Made by a program: the position numbers and the translations under genes
Part shown: positions 15,475-23,072 of the stretch, piece by piece
How positions within the stretch are numbered: the stretch's first letter is position 1
How the letters are laid out: every line of letters begins with the position of its first letter
Notes under the pieces: generated by a model
Database searches by the model: none
The model's input: the letters and a program-made list of their open reading frames with translations, nothing else
What the model was told of the DNA's origin: nothing
Origin: BQJU01 sp965229635
GTDB taxonomy: Bacteria > Bacteroidota > Bacteroidia > Chitinophagales > Saprospiraceae
Direction of reading: 5' to 3'
Length of the DNA stretch: 64,000 nucleotides
Assembly (NCBI GenBank): GCA_965229635.1
Contig: OZ245894.1
Span: forward strand, 8,060,001 to 8,124,000

Positions 15475-17871
15475 ATGGTTTCGGAAATTGCAAAGGACCA
15501 ACTGGCCATCTGGCCGCACACAGACCGGCCTAATGCGCCGGTCACTTTTTTTGAAAGTGTCACAGTGCCAAAAGGAGGATCACCCTGGAAGGAGTGGACT
15601 CTAAAAGAGCTCTTCCAATTCCAAACGGGTGATGAAAAACTAGAGGAAACAACTGTGGAGCTCCGGCAACTTAAGAAGCAAGATATTGCCTCATATAAGG
15701 AACTTCGAAAAGAGCAACTGCCAGCCTTTGTAATTGGAAAATGGAAAGCCCGTGGAGAGCTGGAAACGCTTGTCAATCTATTGCTCTTTGATATCGACGG
15801 AGGCGACGAAGATATTTACCGGTTTAACCTGGAAAACGCTCACAAGAGCCCGTATATCTATCGTAAAGAACAAAGCCTGGGCGGTGGTGGCCGGATTTAC
15901 ATTTGGGCCAAGTTTCCAACCGGACATCGAAAAGAGGCCTACATGGCCATCGCTACACACCTATCAAGAGTTTTTGACATTCCGCTGAAAGGAGAACAGG
16001 AGGAAGGACAGGAGCATATCGATACCAGTACCGGAGACTTAACCCGGCTCTGGTTTCCTGCATTCACCTCTCCCGATCTGGTGTACCATAATGAGAAAAG
16101 CCAGGTGTTTGAGTTCACACCTTCATCGCCAGCAGTAATCGCCACAGAGAATCCAGACCGGAGAATCAGGAAAGAAAACGGAAAAGGGGGCAAATACGCC
16201 ATTGAGTTTACCGATGACGAAAAGGTTGATGACCTGGTTAGACAAATTGAAGAAACAGCACAGGACATCACCCAGGGAGTTGAAGACTGGTTTACAAAAG
16301 TGCTTCTCCCTTTCGCCCATCATTATGGTGAAGCCGGTAGGGGCCTGGCTCACCGGATAAGTCGGTTTCACCATGATTATAATCAAACAGAAACCGATAA
16401 AGAATTTGACCGTGCTTTGGCTAAAGATAAGGGCGCAGTAACCATAGGCTCCTTTCTGGATCATTGTCGGGAACAAGGAATCAGATATGATGCAAAGCGA
16501 ATTATTAAAGCCCGGAATAATACTAAAACGGCTCCTCCTAGTAAAGAAAAAACACCTGACCAGGTGAGGGTTACCAAAGATGAAACCGACCAGGGACATT
16601 TAAACGAAGATGCTGGAGACGATTTGGCAGAAGGCGGAATTGAGAAGACAGCAAAGGCGGAAGACCAAATCAAACTTGAAAAATTTATAGCCTCACGGTT
16701 TGAATTCAGGTTTAATGAGATCACCGGAATGCCTGAATACAGATCAAAAAAGAAAAAAGGCCACTGGATATGTATGGACGACTACCGCTTAAACTCTATT
16801 GTCCGTGAGGCCCGCTTAGTTGGGCTTAAGGTAGCTTCAAAAAATCGAATTGCTGAAACTATCGAAAGTGATTTTGCCCGTTTGTCAAATCCCATTCAAG
16901 AGTATTTTACGGAGTTAGATACCAGTAATCAGCATGATTTTATCGGTGAACTAGCCCGAACAGTAGCACCTATGGACGGACACGAAATGTTCCGGAAGTA
17001 TTTCGAAAAGTGGCTGGTAGCCGCTGTTGCCAATGTTTTTGACTTATCTCGGTGCACCAATCATCAATGTTTTATTCTCACCGGAAAACAAGGAGCCTAT
17101 AAAAGTTCCTGGATTAGAAACCTGTGTCCGGAACAACTGAGACCATATTACTTTGAGGGAAATCTGAACCCGGAAAGTAAGGATGATCTTTTTGCTACTA
17201 CTGCCAACTTCATCTACAACATGGATGACTATTTCGCTTCTGTGACCAGCAAGAAAATTAATGAATTTAAGGGCTTTGTAACCAAGAATAAAGTAAAAGC
17301 CAGGCGACCTTATGGCCGCTACCCGGAAGACTTACCAAAAATCTGTTCATTTATTGCCTCCAGTAATGAAGGTCAATTCCTTCATGATAGCACTGGTAAC
17401 CGGCGGTTCTTGCCATTTGAAGTAACAGCCATCGATATTGAAGCTGCTCAGGGTATCGATATTGACAAGGTTTGGGCTCAGGCTTACCGACTATATAAGG
17501 CAGAATTTCAATACTGGCTTTCTCGCGAAGATCAGGAAGAGCTAACGGCACATAATGAACAATTCGAGGTTCAAACACTGGAGTATGAGCTACTGGTCTC
17601 CTACTTTGAAGTTCCTACGATCGAGGACGATGCAGAAGCCTTTGTAACTTCTTCCGATATCCTCTCCAAACTGCTAACCGAAAATCCCACTGTTCGACTC
17701 TCTAAAAAGAAGTTGGGAGAAGCTTTGAGTAAAGCCGGGTTCGAACGCAAACAAAAGCGATTGGATGGAACCCGCCGATGGGGCTACCTGGTGATCTCCC
17801 GTACCGAGGAAGATCGCGCTGACGATCGAACACTTAAGACGACAGAGGAAGGAGAGGACGCTCCTTTTTAA
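15475..17871 (+). CDS. VirE-N primase / VapE-type helicase replication protein
   Basis: 798 aa. The N-terminal part (about 20-220) matches the BT4734/VirE_N primase-like domain, with metal-binding-type LLLFDIDGG (Asp106, Asp108) and SLGGGGRIYIWAKF. A charged linker (about 350-400) follows. The C-terminal part is a VapE superfamily-3-like helicase: Walker A GKQGAYKS at 537-544, FIYNMDD at 579-585, and the SSNEGQFLHDSTGNRRFLPF sensor/arginine-finger block at 629-648. This is the replication initiator type of Bacteroidota islands and phage satellites. The last third of its transcript leads straight into the TGGTGACA repeat array, a plausible origin. Confidence 0.9.
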   Translation: MVSEIAKDQLAIWPHTDRPNAPVTFFESVTVPKGGSPWKEWTLKELFQFQTGDEKLEETTVELRQLKKQDIASYKELRKEQLPAFVIGKWKARGELETLVNLLLFDIDGGDEDIYRFNLENAHKSPYIYRKEQSLGGGGRIYIWAKFPTGHRKEAYMAIATHLSRVFDIPLKGEQEEGQEHIDTSTGDLTRLWFPAFTSPDLVYHNEKSQVFEFTPSSPAVIATENPDRRIRKENGKGGKYAIEFTDDEKVDDLVRQIEETAQDITQGVEDWFTKVLLPFAHHYGEAGRGLAHRISRFHHDYNQTETDKEFDRALAKDKGAVTIGSFLDHCREQGIRYDAKRIIKARNNTKTAPPSKEKTPDQVRVTKDETDQGHLNEDAGDDLAEGGIEKTAKAEDQIKLEKFIASRFEFRFNEITGMPEYRSKKKKGHWICMDDYRLNSIVREARLVGLKVASKNRIAETIESDFARLSNPIQEYFTELDTSNQHDFIGELARTVAPMDGHEMFRKYFEKWLVAAVANVFDLSRCTNHQCFILTGKQGAYKSSWIRNLCPEQLRPYYFEGNLNPESKDDLFATTANFIYNMDDYFASVTSKKINEFKGFVTKNKVKARRPYGRYPEDLPKICSFIASSNEGQFLHDSTGNRRFLPFEVTAIDIEAAQGIDIDKVWAQAYRLYKAEFQYWLSREDQEELTAHNEQFEVQTLEYELLVSYFEVPTIEDDAEAFVTSSDILSKLLTENPTVRLSKKKLGEALSKAGFERKQKRLDGTRRWGYLVISRTEEDRADDRTLKTTEEGEDAPF

Positions 17872-17890
17872 GAGTTTTATAAAAAATATC

Positions 17891-18118
17891 TGGTGACAGT
17901 GGTGACAGTAAGGTTAAAACACTGGAAAATAGTGATTTAAGTGTCACCAGATCGAATAAAAACATCTGGTGACAAAGTGGTGACAGTGGTGACACTTGGC
18001 TCAGGTGTCACCAGATCAAAGGGGTGTCACCAGATTGTCACCATAAAAAAAATAACGGCTGGTGACGCCTAAAAAACTGATAATCAAACCCTTTAAGTGG
18101 GTGTCACCACTGTCACCA
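17891..18118 (+). repeat. TGGTGACA word array (12 copies), candidate origin
   Basis: Octamer TGGTGACR occurs in direct orientation at 17891, 17900, 17967, 17978, 17987 and 18060, and inverted (TGTCACCA) at 17942, 18006, 18025, 18036, 18102 and 18111. An AT-rich part (18044-18057) and a TGATAATCAA motif (18078-18087) lie inside; the latter is shared with the cassettes at 19.5-20.1 kb. The array fills the 319-bp gap between the helicase gene and the next gene. Iteron-like origin is inference. Confidence 0.8.
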
Positions 18119-18190
18119 CTTAAATCAGGCAAACTAGCCAAACCACCGAAGCCAATAAGAAAATTCATTTCATAATTTAAAAATCATTGT

Positions 18191-18475
18191 ATGATGACTA
18201 TCAAAAATTTCAAAAAGACTTGCAGTCAATGCAACAAAGTGATCCGTGAAACCAACCTTCCAATCCAACTGGATGAAGAAGGCAACCCTTCCGGATGGGA
18301 CGTACTGAATGTTTTCCTAAGTGATGACTTCCAGGTCAGGGAAGAAGATAAATGCTCCGGTTGTACCGCTGATGGCGTTAATTGGCTCTACGAAAATGAA
18401 GATGCGGACAATGTCATTGGAGAGCTGGTTATGCCGGATGAAGAGATCGAGCTTGTAGACGACTTACCGCATTAG
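18191..18475 (+). CDS. Small zinc-ribbon protein
   Basis: 94 aa with two CxxC pairs (CSQC at residues 11-14, CSGC near 58) and an acidic C-terminus. Likely binds one zinc; no known family was recognised. It stands between two repeat arrays as a single-gene unit, with ATGATG start and an A/T-rich leader. Confidence 0.65.
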   Translation: MMTIKNFKKTCSQCNKVIRETNLPIQLDEEGNPSGWDVLNVFLSDDFQVREEDKCSGCTADGVNWLYENEDADNVIGELVMPDEEIELVDDLPH

Positions 18476-18495
18476 TGGAATCCCTCCCTTCCTGT

Positions 18496-18567
18496 AGTCT
18501 TTAATCAATGTCCTGGAGAGTGGATGGCCTTACCTGGTCATTTACTCTCCAGTATCAATGAAAGACT
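18496..18567 (+). promoter_or_regulatory. Long imperfect hairpin beside the GGACAAG array
   Basis: AGTCTTT (18496-18502) pairs with AAAGACT (18561-18567), and CTGGAGAGT (18513-18521) with ACTCTCCAG (18544-18552). The arms between also contain related TCAATG words. It could be a terminator-like, origin or transfer structure; undecided. Confidence 0.5.
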
Positions 18568-18714
18568 GGACATTGAGCCGGACAAGCGGACAAGGAGCTT
18601 TGTAAAGGGCTCCCATTGTGGACAAGCAGCGGACAATATGGACAAGGAGAGGGACAAGCGGACAAGCTGATGGACAGCAGAAAGATTATTGTCCTTTTCG
18701 ATGGACAAGAACAT
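18568..18714 (+). repeat. GGACAAG word array
   Basis: About eleven copies of GGACA (mostly GGACAAG followed by C or G, plus one inverted GTCC) within 150 bp, from ACTGGACATT to ATGGACAAGA. The gap 18476-18751 holds no gene. Same style as the other arrays of the island but with another word. Confidence 0.7.
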
Positions 18715-18751
18715 TCTTTCAATCATTTCTTAACATGTAAAAATCTTTAAG

Positions 18752-19447
18752 ATGAGTAGAGCGAAGAAAAGCAAAGATGAGCGTTCGAGAAACCGGATCA
18801 AGCCGATTCTATTCAACACTCCAATGGTTAAAGCCATTTTGCGTGGTGATAAAACACAAACCAGGCGAATAGTGAAACCACCAATTGAGGGCGATTTGGA
18901 CACTAAATTTAAACTCATCAGAGCCAACTCGAAGCGAGAGTATGAGATTACGAACGGTAACGGTGAAACATGGCTTAGGAAGCCGAAATATGCGGTTAGA
19001 GATGAGCTTTGGGTAAGGGAAACTTTCTTTGACTGTTCAGCATTCAAGCAAGCTGATGTATTTCGGGAGGTGGAAGGCAATTACCTGTATCGAGCCGATG
19101 ATACATTTATTGGCTGCCATAGGTGGAAACCTTCTATTTTCATGCCCAGGGAAGCGGCACGTATTCACTTGATTGTCACTAAAGTCCGTTTAGAAAGGCT
19201 TCAAGATATGACCGATGAAGACGCCATCCAGGAAGGTATTTTGAGTCAACAGCCAGCAGACCAGGGGGATAAAACCTCATATTTCCTTTACCCCTCCGGT
19301 AAGGCCAAGGATGACAAGTGGGTGGATGACCCGATCACCTCCTTCTGTTCTCTTTGGGAGTCGATCCATGGCCGGTCAAGCTGGGAAGAAAACCCTTTAG
19401 TTTTGGTCTACGAATTTCAAGAATATGATCCATTACTTCCCTTCTAG
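18752..19447 (+). CDS. ASCH-like phage protein
   Basis: 231 aa. The pattern KPILFNTPMVKAILRGDKTQ TRR near residues 17-39, VRDELWVRETF and W-KPSIFMPREAARI is that of a widespread phage/island family annotated as morphogenetic or ASCH-like protein, with a PUA/ASCH-type RNA- or modified-base-binding fold. The true role is not established. It is preceded by the GGACAAG array and followed by the four word cassettes. Confidence 0.75.
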   Translation: MSRAKKSKDERSRNRIKPILFNTPMVKAILRGDKTQTRRIVKPPIEGDLDTKFKLIRANSKREYEITNGNGETWLRKPKYAVRDELWVRETFFDCSAFKQADVFREVEGNYLYRADDTFIGCHRWKPSIFMPREAARIHLIVTKVRLERLQDMTDEDAIQEGILSQQPADQGDKTSYFLYPSGKAKDDKWVDDPITSFCSLWESIHGRSSWEENPLVLVYEFQEYDPLLPF

Positions 19448-19468
19448 TTAAGGGGGGACTTAACCCCT

Positions 19469-19624
19469 CTCTCCCACGGTGGGGGAGTGTTTTTGGCACT
19501 CCCCTACGCAAACCTACGCAATTGCGTAGCCGCATATTGATAATCAACAAGTTACAGCTTTGGAAACTGCGCAATCCCCTACGCAGTACCTACGCAATGT
19601 TACGCAGTTTGGGGTGTTCCCTGG
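19469..19624 (+). repeat. Word cassette C1 (TACGCAA)
   Basis: Word sites at 19505, 19515, 19522 (inverted), 19567 (inverted, CTGCGCAA variant), 19580, 19591 and 19601. The first inverted pair makes the dyad CTACGCAATTGCGTAG (19514-19529). TTGATAATCAA starts at offset 32, GTTA at offset 46, GGGGGAG at offset -24. A CCC/GGG hairpin (19471-19487) opens the cassette. Confidence 0.85.
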
Positions 19625-19651
19625 CCATGCAACGGAAATCAGCGATCCCCC

Positions 19652-19802
19652 TATCAAAACTGGTGGGGGAGGAGTTTTGGACGCCTCCTGTCTAAAACTG
19701 TCCATTTGGACAGGCTAATATTGATAATCAAATAGTTACGATTCGTTTTTTTGGACAGTTGCTTGTCCAACACCTGTCCAAGACTGTCCAAATTGGAATG
19801 TT
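19652..19802 (+). repeat. Word cassette C2 (TGTCCAA)
   Basis: Word sites at 19689 (TGTCTAA), 19699 (TGTCCAT), 19706 (inverted), 19751 (inverted), 19764, 19775 and 19785: offsets 0, 10, 17, 62, 75, 86, 96, identical to C1. TTGATAATCAA at offset 32, GTTA at 46, GGGGGAG at -24. TTGGACAG-TTGC-TTGTCCAA at 19751-19770 can also form a hairpin. Confidence 0.85.
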
Positions 19803-19955
19803 CTCTCGCCCATGTTGGGGGAGAGGTGTTGGACCTCCCCTGTGCAAAGCTGTGCAATTGCACAGGTGCGTGTTGATAGTCAGACAGTTATAGTATGAAT
19901 TTTTGCACAGTTGCCTGTGCAATACCTATGCAAAAGTGTGCAAATTGGTGGCTCG
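19803..19955 (+). repeat. Word cassette C3 (TGTGCAA)
   Basis: Word sites at 19841, 19851, 19858 (inverted), 19903 (inverted), 19916, 19927 (TATGCAA) and 19937, with the same offsets. Dyad CTGTGCAATTGCACAG at 19850-19865 and hairpin TTGCACAG-TTGC-CTGTGCAA at 19903-19922. The core TTGATAGTCA is at offset 32 and GTTA at 46. A 10-bp stem CTCTCGCCCA/TGGGGGAGAG opens the cassette. Confidence 0.85.
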
Positions 19956-19993
19956 ATCCTGTTAAATGAAGGAAATAGGCACTGGCCAGGCCC

Positions 19994-20144
19994 CCTATCA
20001 AAACCGGTGGGGGAGTGGTTTGAGGCACCCCCTGTTCAAAAGTGTTCAATTGAACACCTGGACATTGGTAGTCAATGAGTTAGGAGTTGGACAATTGAAC
20101 AATAGGGTGTTCGGTGGGTGTTCAGGGGTGTTCAACTTTGGAGG
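19994..20144 (+). repeat. Word cassette C4 (TGTTCAA)
   Basis: Word sites at 20033, 20043, 20050 (inverted), 20095 (inverted), 20108 (TGTTCGG), 20119 (TGTTCAG) and 20129, with the same offsets. Dyad GTGTTCAATTGAACAC at 20042-20057; core TTGGTAGTCA at offset 32, GTTA at 46, GGGGGAG at -24. It ends 5 bp before the stop codon of the convergent Roc-COR gene. Confidence 0.85.
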
Positions 20145-20148
20145 GGTT

Positions 20149-22818
20149 TTACTCCTTCTTGTCTTTATCCTTGTCCCCAAGCAAAGGCTTTGGCACCTGT
20201 GGCCATCCAACCCATTGCGCAATGCCGTTGTAATATTTAGCAATATCCTGGGCGATGCCAACGCCGTATTCCAGGCCAGACACCAATTTGTGTAGTTTTG
20301 ATTTTTCATCTCCCATATCCTCGACGATACGCCCTAATCTCCGCAGTGCTCCTTTCTTTCTGACTTCTTCCTTGTTCTTTGCTCCTTCAAGTGACTCTAA
20401 TAGCTTTTTAGCTTCGTCTATTTTATTAGCTTCATTCTTATTGCCGTTTGATTGCAATAGTTGAGACAATTCATCCAGACTCCCTTGAAGGTCCAAATTG
20501 CAGTCTTTAAAATTGAATGTGTTTTGATTTAAGGTTTGTAATTGACTTTGAGAAAAATAATTCTGTGCTTCTATCTTGTAATTATTGATTACAATTTCTA
20601 TAGGAACTGATCTGTTCGTCTCATCATCGAAATAGTGTTTTTTAAGCGCAAAATGGTTGAGGATTTTTGATTCAGATAAGAAAAGTTCCTCCGAAACTTC
20701 ATTTCTATTCAAAACTGGCAAGACTTTTTCATCGGCTGTAATCTCCCCAAATCGCTCAATTCCGTACTGCAACTCCGGTTTTTTGCTTTTGTAGCTATCA
20801 AAGATTTCATTGAGCGTTTCCCTTAATTCAGCAATAAAATCACTTTTATCTGGTCCCTTTACGGAAACACTAATTGTGCGATCTTCCTCTCGAACCAAGG
20901 CTACATTGCCCTTTCCTTTTGTTAATACAACTCCATACCTCCAAACCAGACTTTCAGCTTTGATCTGTTCATTATGTTTTACAATAAACCTGGAGATCGT
21001 ATTTGCAGGCAATTGCTGTTTGGAGTTGTACTGAATCTTTAAGCTTTCTCCAATTCCGAAATCTGGTAATTCTTTAGGTCGGTCCTCCTTTAATAGATGC
21101 GGTACAACTAAGCTTTTCCCTTTTGTCCCTTCATACGCCAGCTCATAGTGTTTCATTAAGTCAAAAAAAAATTGGTGACACTTTCCCTCCGGATAACGTT
21201 CCAGTTCATCTGCAAAAACTATTTTAAAATCCTTCAATGATAAAGAGTATTGTTTATGGTTTCCTAGCCAGTTAATTAGTTGATAAACCCCGTAGCTAAT
21301 CCAGTTAGGGTTTAATACAAGAGAACCAAAGTTCTTTAGGTTATTGTACCAAAGGCTAACGCCAAGTGCATTTAAATCCTTTAACAAGCGTTCAATATCA
21401 TCTACTTTATTTCTCTCCGCTATTTTATCAAAATCTTCCTTGGTTACGTGTTCTTTCTTCTTATCAATAAATAACTGTTCCAACTCTTCCTTGACTTTGT
21501 AATAACTTTCCGGAATTTCCTGCTGTTCCCAAGATGGGTTGTGCTTGATAAATTTTGATACTTCAACTCGAAATTCTTTTAGCTCTTTACTGTCTCCTTT
21601 TATCGAAAAAGCATAGTCGTTTATAATTTCGTACTGTTCTTTAAGATAGTTGATAGGGATATCGACAATATGATCGTCTCTTTGATTAACAACAATGTAT
21701 GCCTTAGAGTCACCTCCAAAGTTCTTCATGTGGTCTAACCAATATTCTAACCGATTCCGGTCTTCGGTACGGCCATCATAGACCATGATGTAAAGGCACC
21801 TTTCCGAAAGAAAAAATTGGTGAGCGGCATGTGTTACGGTATGCCCAGCAAAATCCCAGATGCTTACGTTAATATCAGTCGTTTTGTCTTTAATAGTCCA
21901 AATTGAAGTATCAACTCCTTTTGTACTTTCCTGATCCGTAGGCATTTTAGCGTTTGGATCAACTAACCTTTTGGCTAAACTGGTCTTCCCTGCTCCTTTA
22001 TCACCTAATATGATAATTCGAGCTTCATTTAGCCTTTTAGCCTCTCCTCTCTCTAGCTCCATTAAATAATTAGCTACGGCCTTCGCACCTTGATCCCGAA
22101 TTTCTTTAGGTACTCTCAATCTTCTCTTTAAAGCACCTTGGTCTAATTTAAAGTTGTTTTCATAAATTCCTTGATAAAGCCTTCCCCAATATTCACACTC
22201 AATATTAATTAATGCTTCTTGAAAATTCCTCCAAATCTTTTCGAAGGACTCTGTAGAAACAACAGGAGATTTTAATCCTTTTACACTCTCTAGGTCTTCT
22301 AAAATTTGATCTTGAATAGCGACGCTCACATAGTTTGCGGCTTTGGCAGCACTGACTGCAGCACTGCATGCATTGGTGGCAACACTTGCTCTGCTCCTGC
22401 CTCTTAGACTAGCAGCCGTGCTAGCGTAAGCGGTGGCTAGGATAGCGGCGTTAGCAGCGAGCGTTGCATCGATATCGGAAGCATCAGCAAAGGTAGTGGT
22501 AGCCTTGGTGGCTTCTACAGCGGCGGCGTTGACAGCGTCAGCTGCAACTAAAACGTCGACGGCACCAGCTCTGGCCTCGACTCTGGCTGTAACGCCAGAG
22601 TCGGAGGTGCCGACAGCGAAGGCAGCATCTAAAGCATAAAATACTTTAAATAAATTCTTTTGAATATCCGGTTCCTTTTTCCAATAAGAAAAATCGCCTT
22701 TGTAGCCGAAAAATGGTAAAGCCCGAATACCGCAACGCCAGGCAAATTGTATGATTTGTTCTCTATCTAAGTCTCTTAATTCTTTTTTTATTTGTTCTTC
22801 AAAGCTTTCTTTAGTCAT
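20149..22818 (-). CDS. Roc-COR GTPase with alanine-rich N-terminal region
   Basis: 889 aa. N-terminal 1-60 conserved-looking helix block (FAWRCGIRALPFFGY), then a strongly alanine/serine-rich low-complexity region (about 64-165), then a Ras-like Roc domain: P-loop GDKGAGKTS at 272-280, switch-II WDFAGH at 321-326 and NQRD at 378-381 in the NKxD position. COR-like region about 420-720. The C-terminus has NTFNFKDCNLDLQGSL and an amphipathic tail ending in PQVPKPLLG. No leucine-rich repeats are present. Bacterial ROCO proteins are multidomain switch GTPases; a role in island maintenance or defence is plausible from location but unproven. It is transcribed against its neighbours. Confidence 0.85.
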   Translation of the reverse strand: MTKESFEEQIKKELRDLDREQIIQFAWRCGIRALPFFGYKGDFSYWKKEPDIQKNLFKVFYALDAAFAVGTSDSGVTARVEARAGAVDVLVAADAVNAAAVEATKATTTFADASDIDATLAANAAILATAYASTAASLRGRSRASVATNACSAAVSAAKAANYVSVAIQDQILEDLESVKGLKSPVVSTESFEKIWRNFQEALINIECEYWGRLYQGIYENNFKLDQGALKRRLRVPKEIRDQGAKAVANYLMELERGEAKRLNEARIIILGDKGAGKTSLAKRLVDPNAKMPTDQESTKGVDTSIWTIKDKTTDINVSIWDFAGHTVTHAAHQFFLSERCLYIMVYDGRTEDRNRLEYWLDHMKNFGGDSKAYIVVNQRDDHIVDIPINYLKEQYEIINDYAFSIKGDSKELKEFRVEVSKFIKHNPSWEQQEIPESYYKVKEELEQLFIDKKKEHVTKEDFDKIAERNKVDDIERLLKDLNALGVSLWYNNLKNFGSLVLNPNWISYGVYQLINWLGNHKQYSLSLKDFKIVFADELERYPEGKCHQFFFDLMKHYELAYEGTKGKSLVVPHLLKEDRPKELPDFGIGESLKIQYNSKQQLPANTISRFIVKHNEQIKAESLVWRYGVVLTKGKGNVALVREEDRTISVSVKGPDKSDFIAELRETLNEIFDSYKSKKPELQYGIERFGEITADEKVLPVLNRNEVSEELFLSESKILNHFALKKHYFDDETNRSVPIEIVINNYKIEAQNYFSQSQLQTLNQNTFNFKDCNLDLQGSLDELSQLLQSNGNKNEANKIDEAKKLLESLEGAKNKEEVRKKGALRRLGRIVEDMGDEKSKLHKLVSGLEYGVGIAQDIAKYYNGIAQWVGWPQVPKPLLGDKDKDKKE

Positions 22819-22845
22819 CTTTAAGGGTTTTAAAGGAAAGATAAG

Positions 22846-22875
22846 GAAAAGTATAGAGTTCTATTTAATTTGAAA
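22846..22875 (-). promoter_or_regulatory. Putative promoter of the Roc-COR gene
   Basis: The minus strand reads TTTC (22872-22875), 18 bp, TACTTTTC (22846-22853): one mismatch to the -7 consensus, 28 bp before the ATG. Confidence 0.4.
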
Positions 22876-22935
22876 TTAATTTTACAACTCTTTATCTTTC
22901 ATAGCAAAACAGCCTCAGAAAAGAAGAATATCCTC

Positions 22936-23003
22936 TAACACCCCAAAGCAATGGTTTACAACCCGTTAGGACACTTGTTAGATACTTCTAGCAGGTTGTT
23001 AGT
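22936..23003 (+). repeat. TGTTAG word array, left part
   Basis: CTAACA (22935), CGTTAGG, TGTTAGA (22976) and TGTTAGT (22997) words, the same as in the array at 24499-24705. The IS110-family gene lies between, so one array may have been split by the insertion. Confidence 0.55.
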
Positions 23004-23020
23004 TAGTATGTTTGAAAAAC

Positions 23021-23071
23021 GAGCTTTGGGCCGTAATTTGAGAATATTGCTTAACTCAAAACCCAAAGCTC
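23021..23071 (+). promoter_or_regulatory. Start-proximal hairpin of the IS110-family gene
   Basis: 10-bp perfect stem GAGCTTTGGG / CCCAAAGCTC with an inner TTTGAG/CTCAAA stem; its last base is 1 nt before the ATG (23073). In mRNA read from outside, it would hide the start region, a known way in which IS elements avoid expression by read-through. It may also be part of the element's left end. Confidence 0.6.
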
Positions 23072-23072
23072 T

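Noticed and set aside
19335..19922. Three overlapping minus-strand frames across cassettes C1-C3 with similar peptides (LIIN-type cores)
   Set aside because: The similarity comes from the indel-free DNA repeats. The frames start and stop at unrelated places relative to the cassettes and have no ribosome-binding context.
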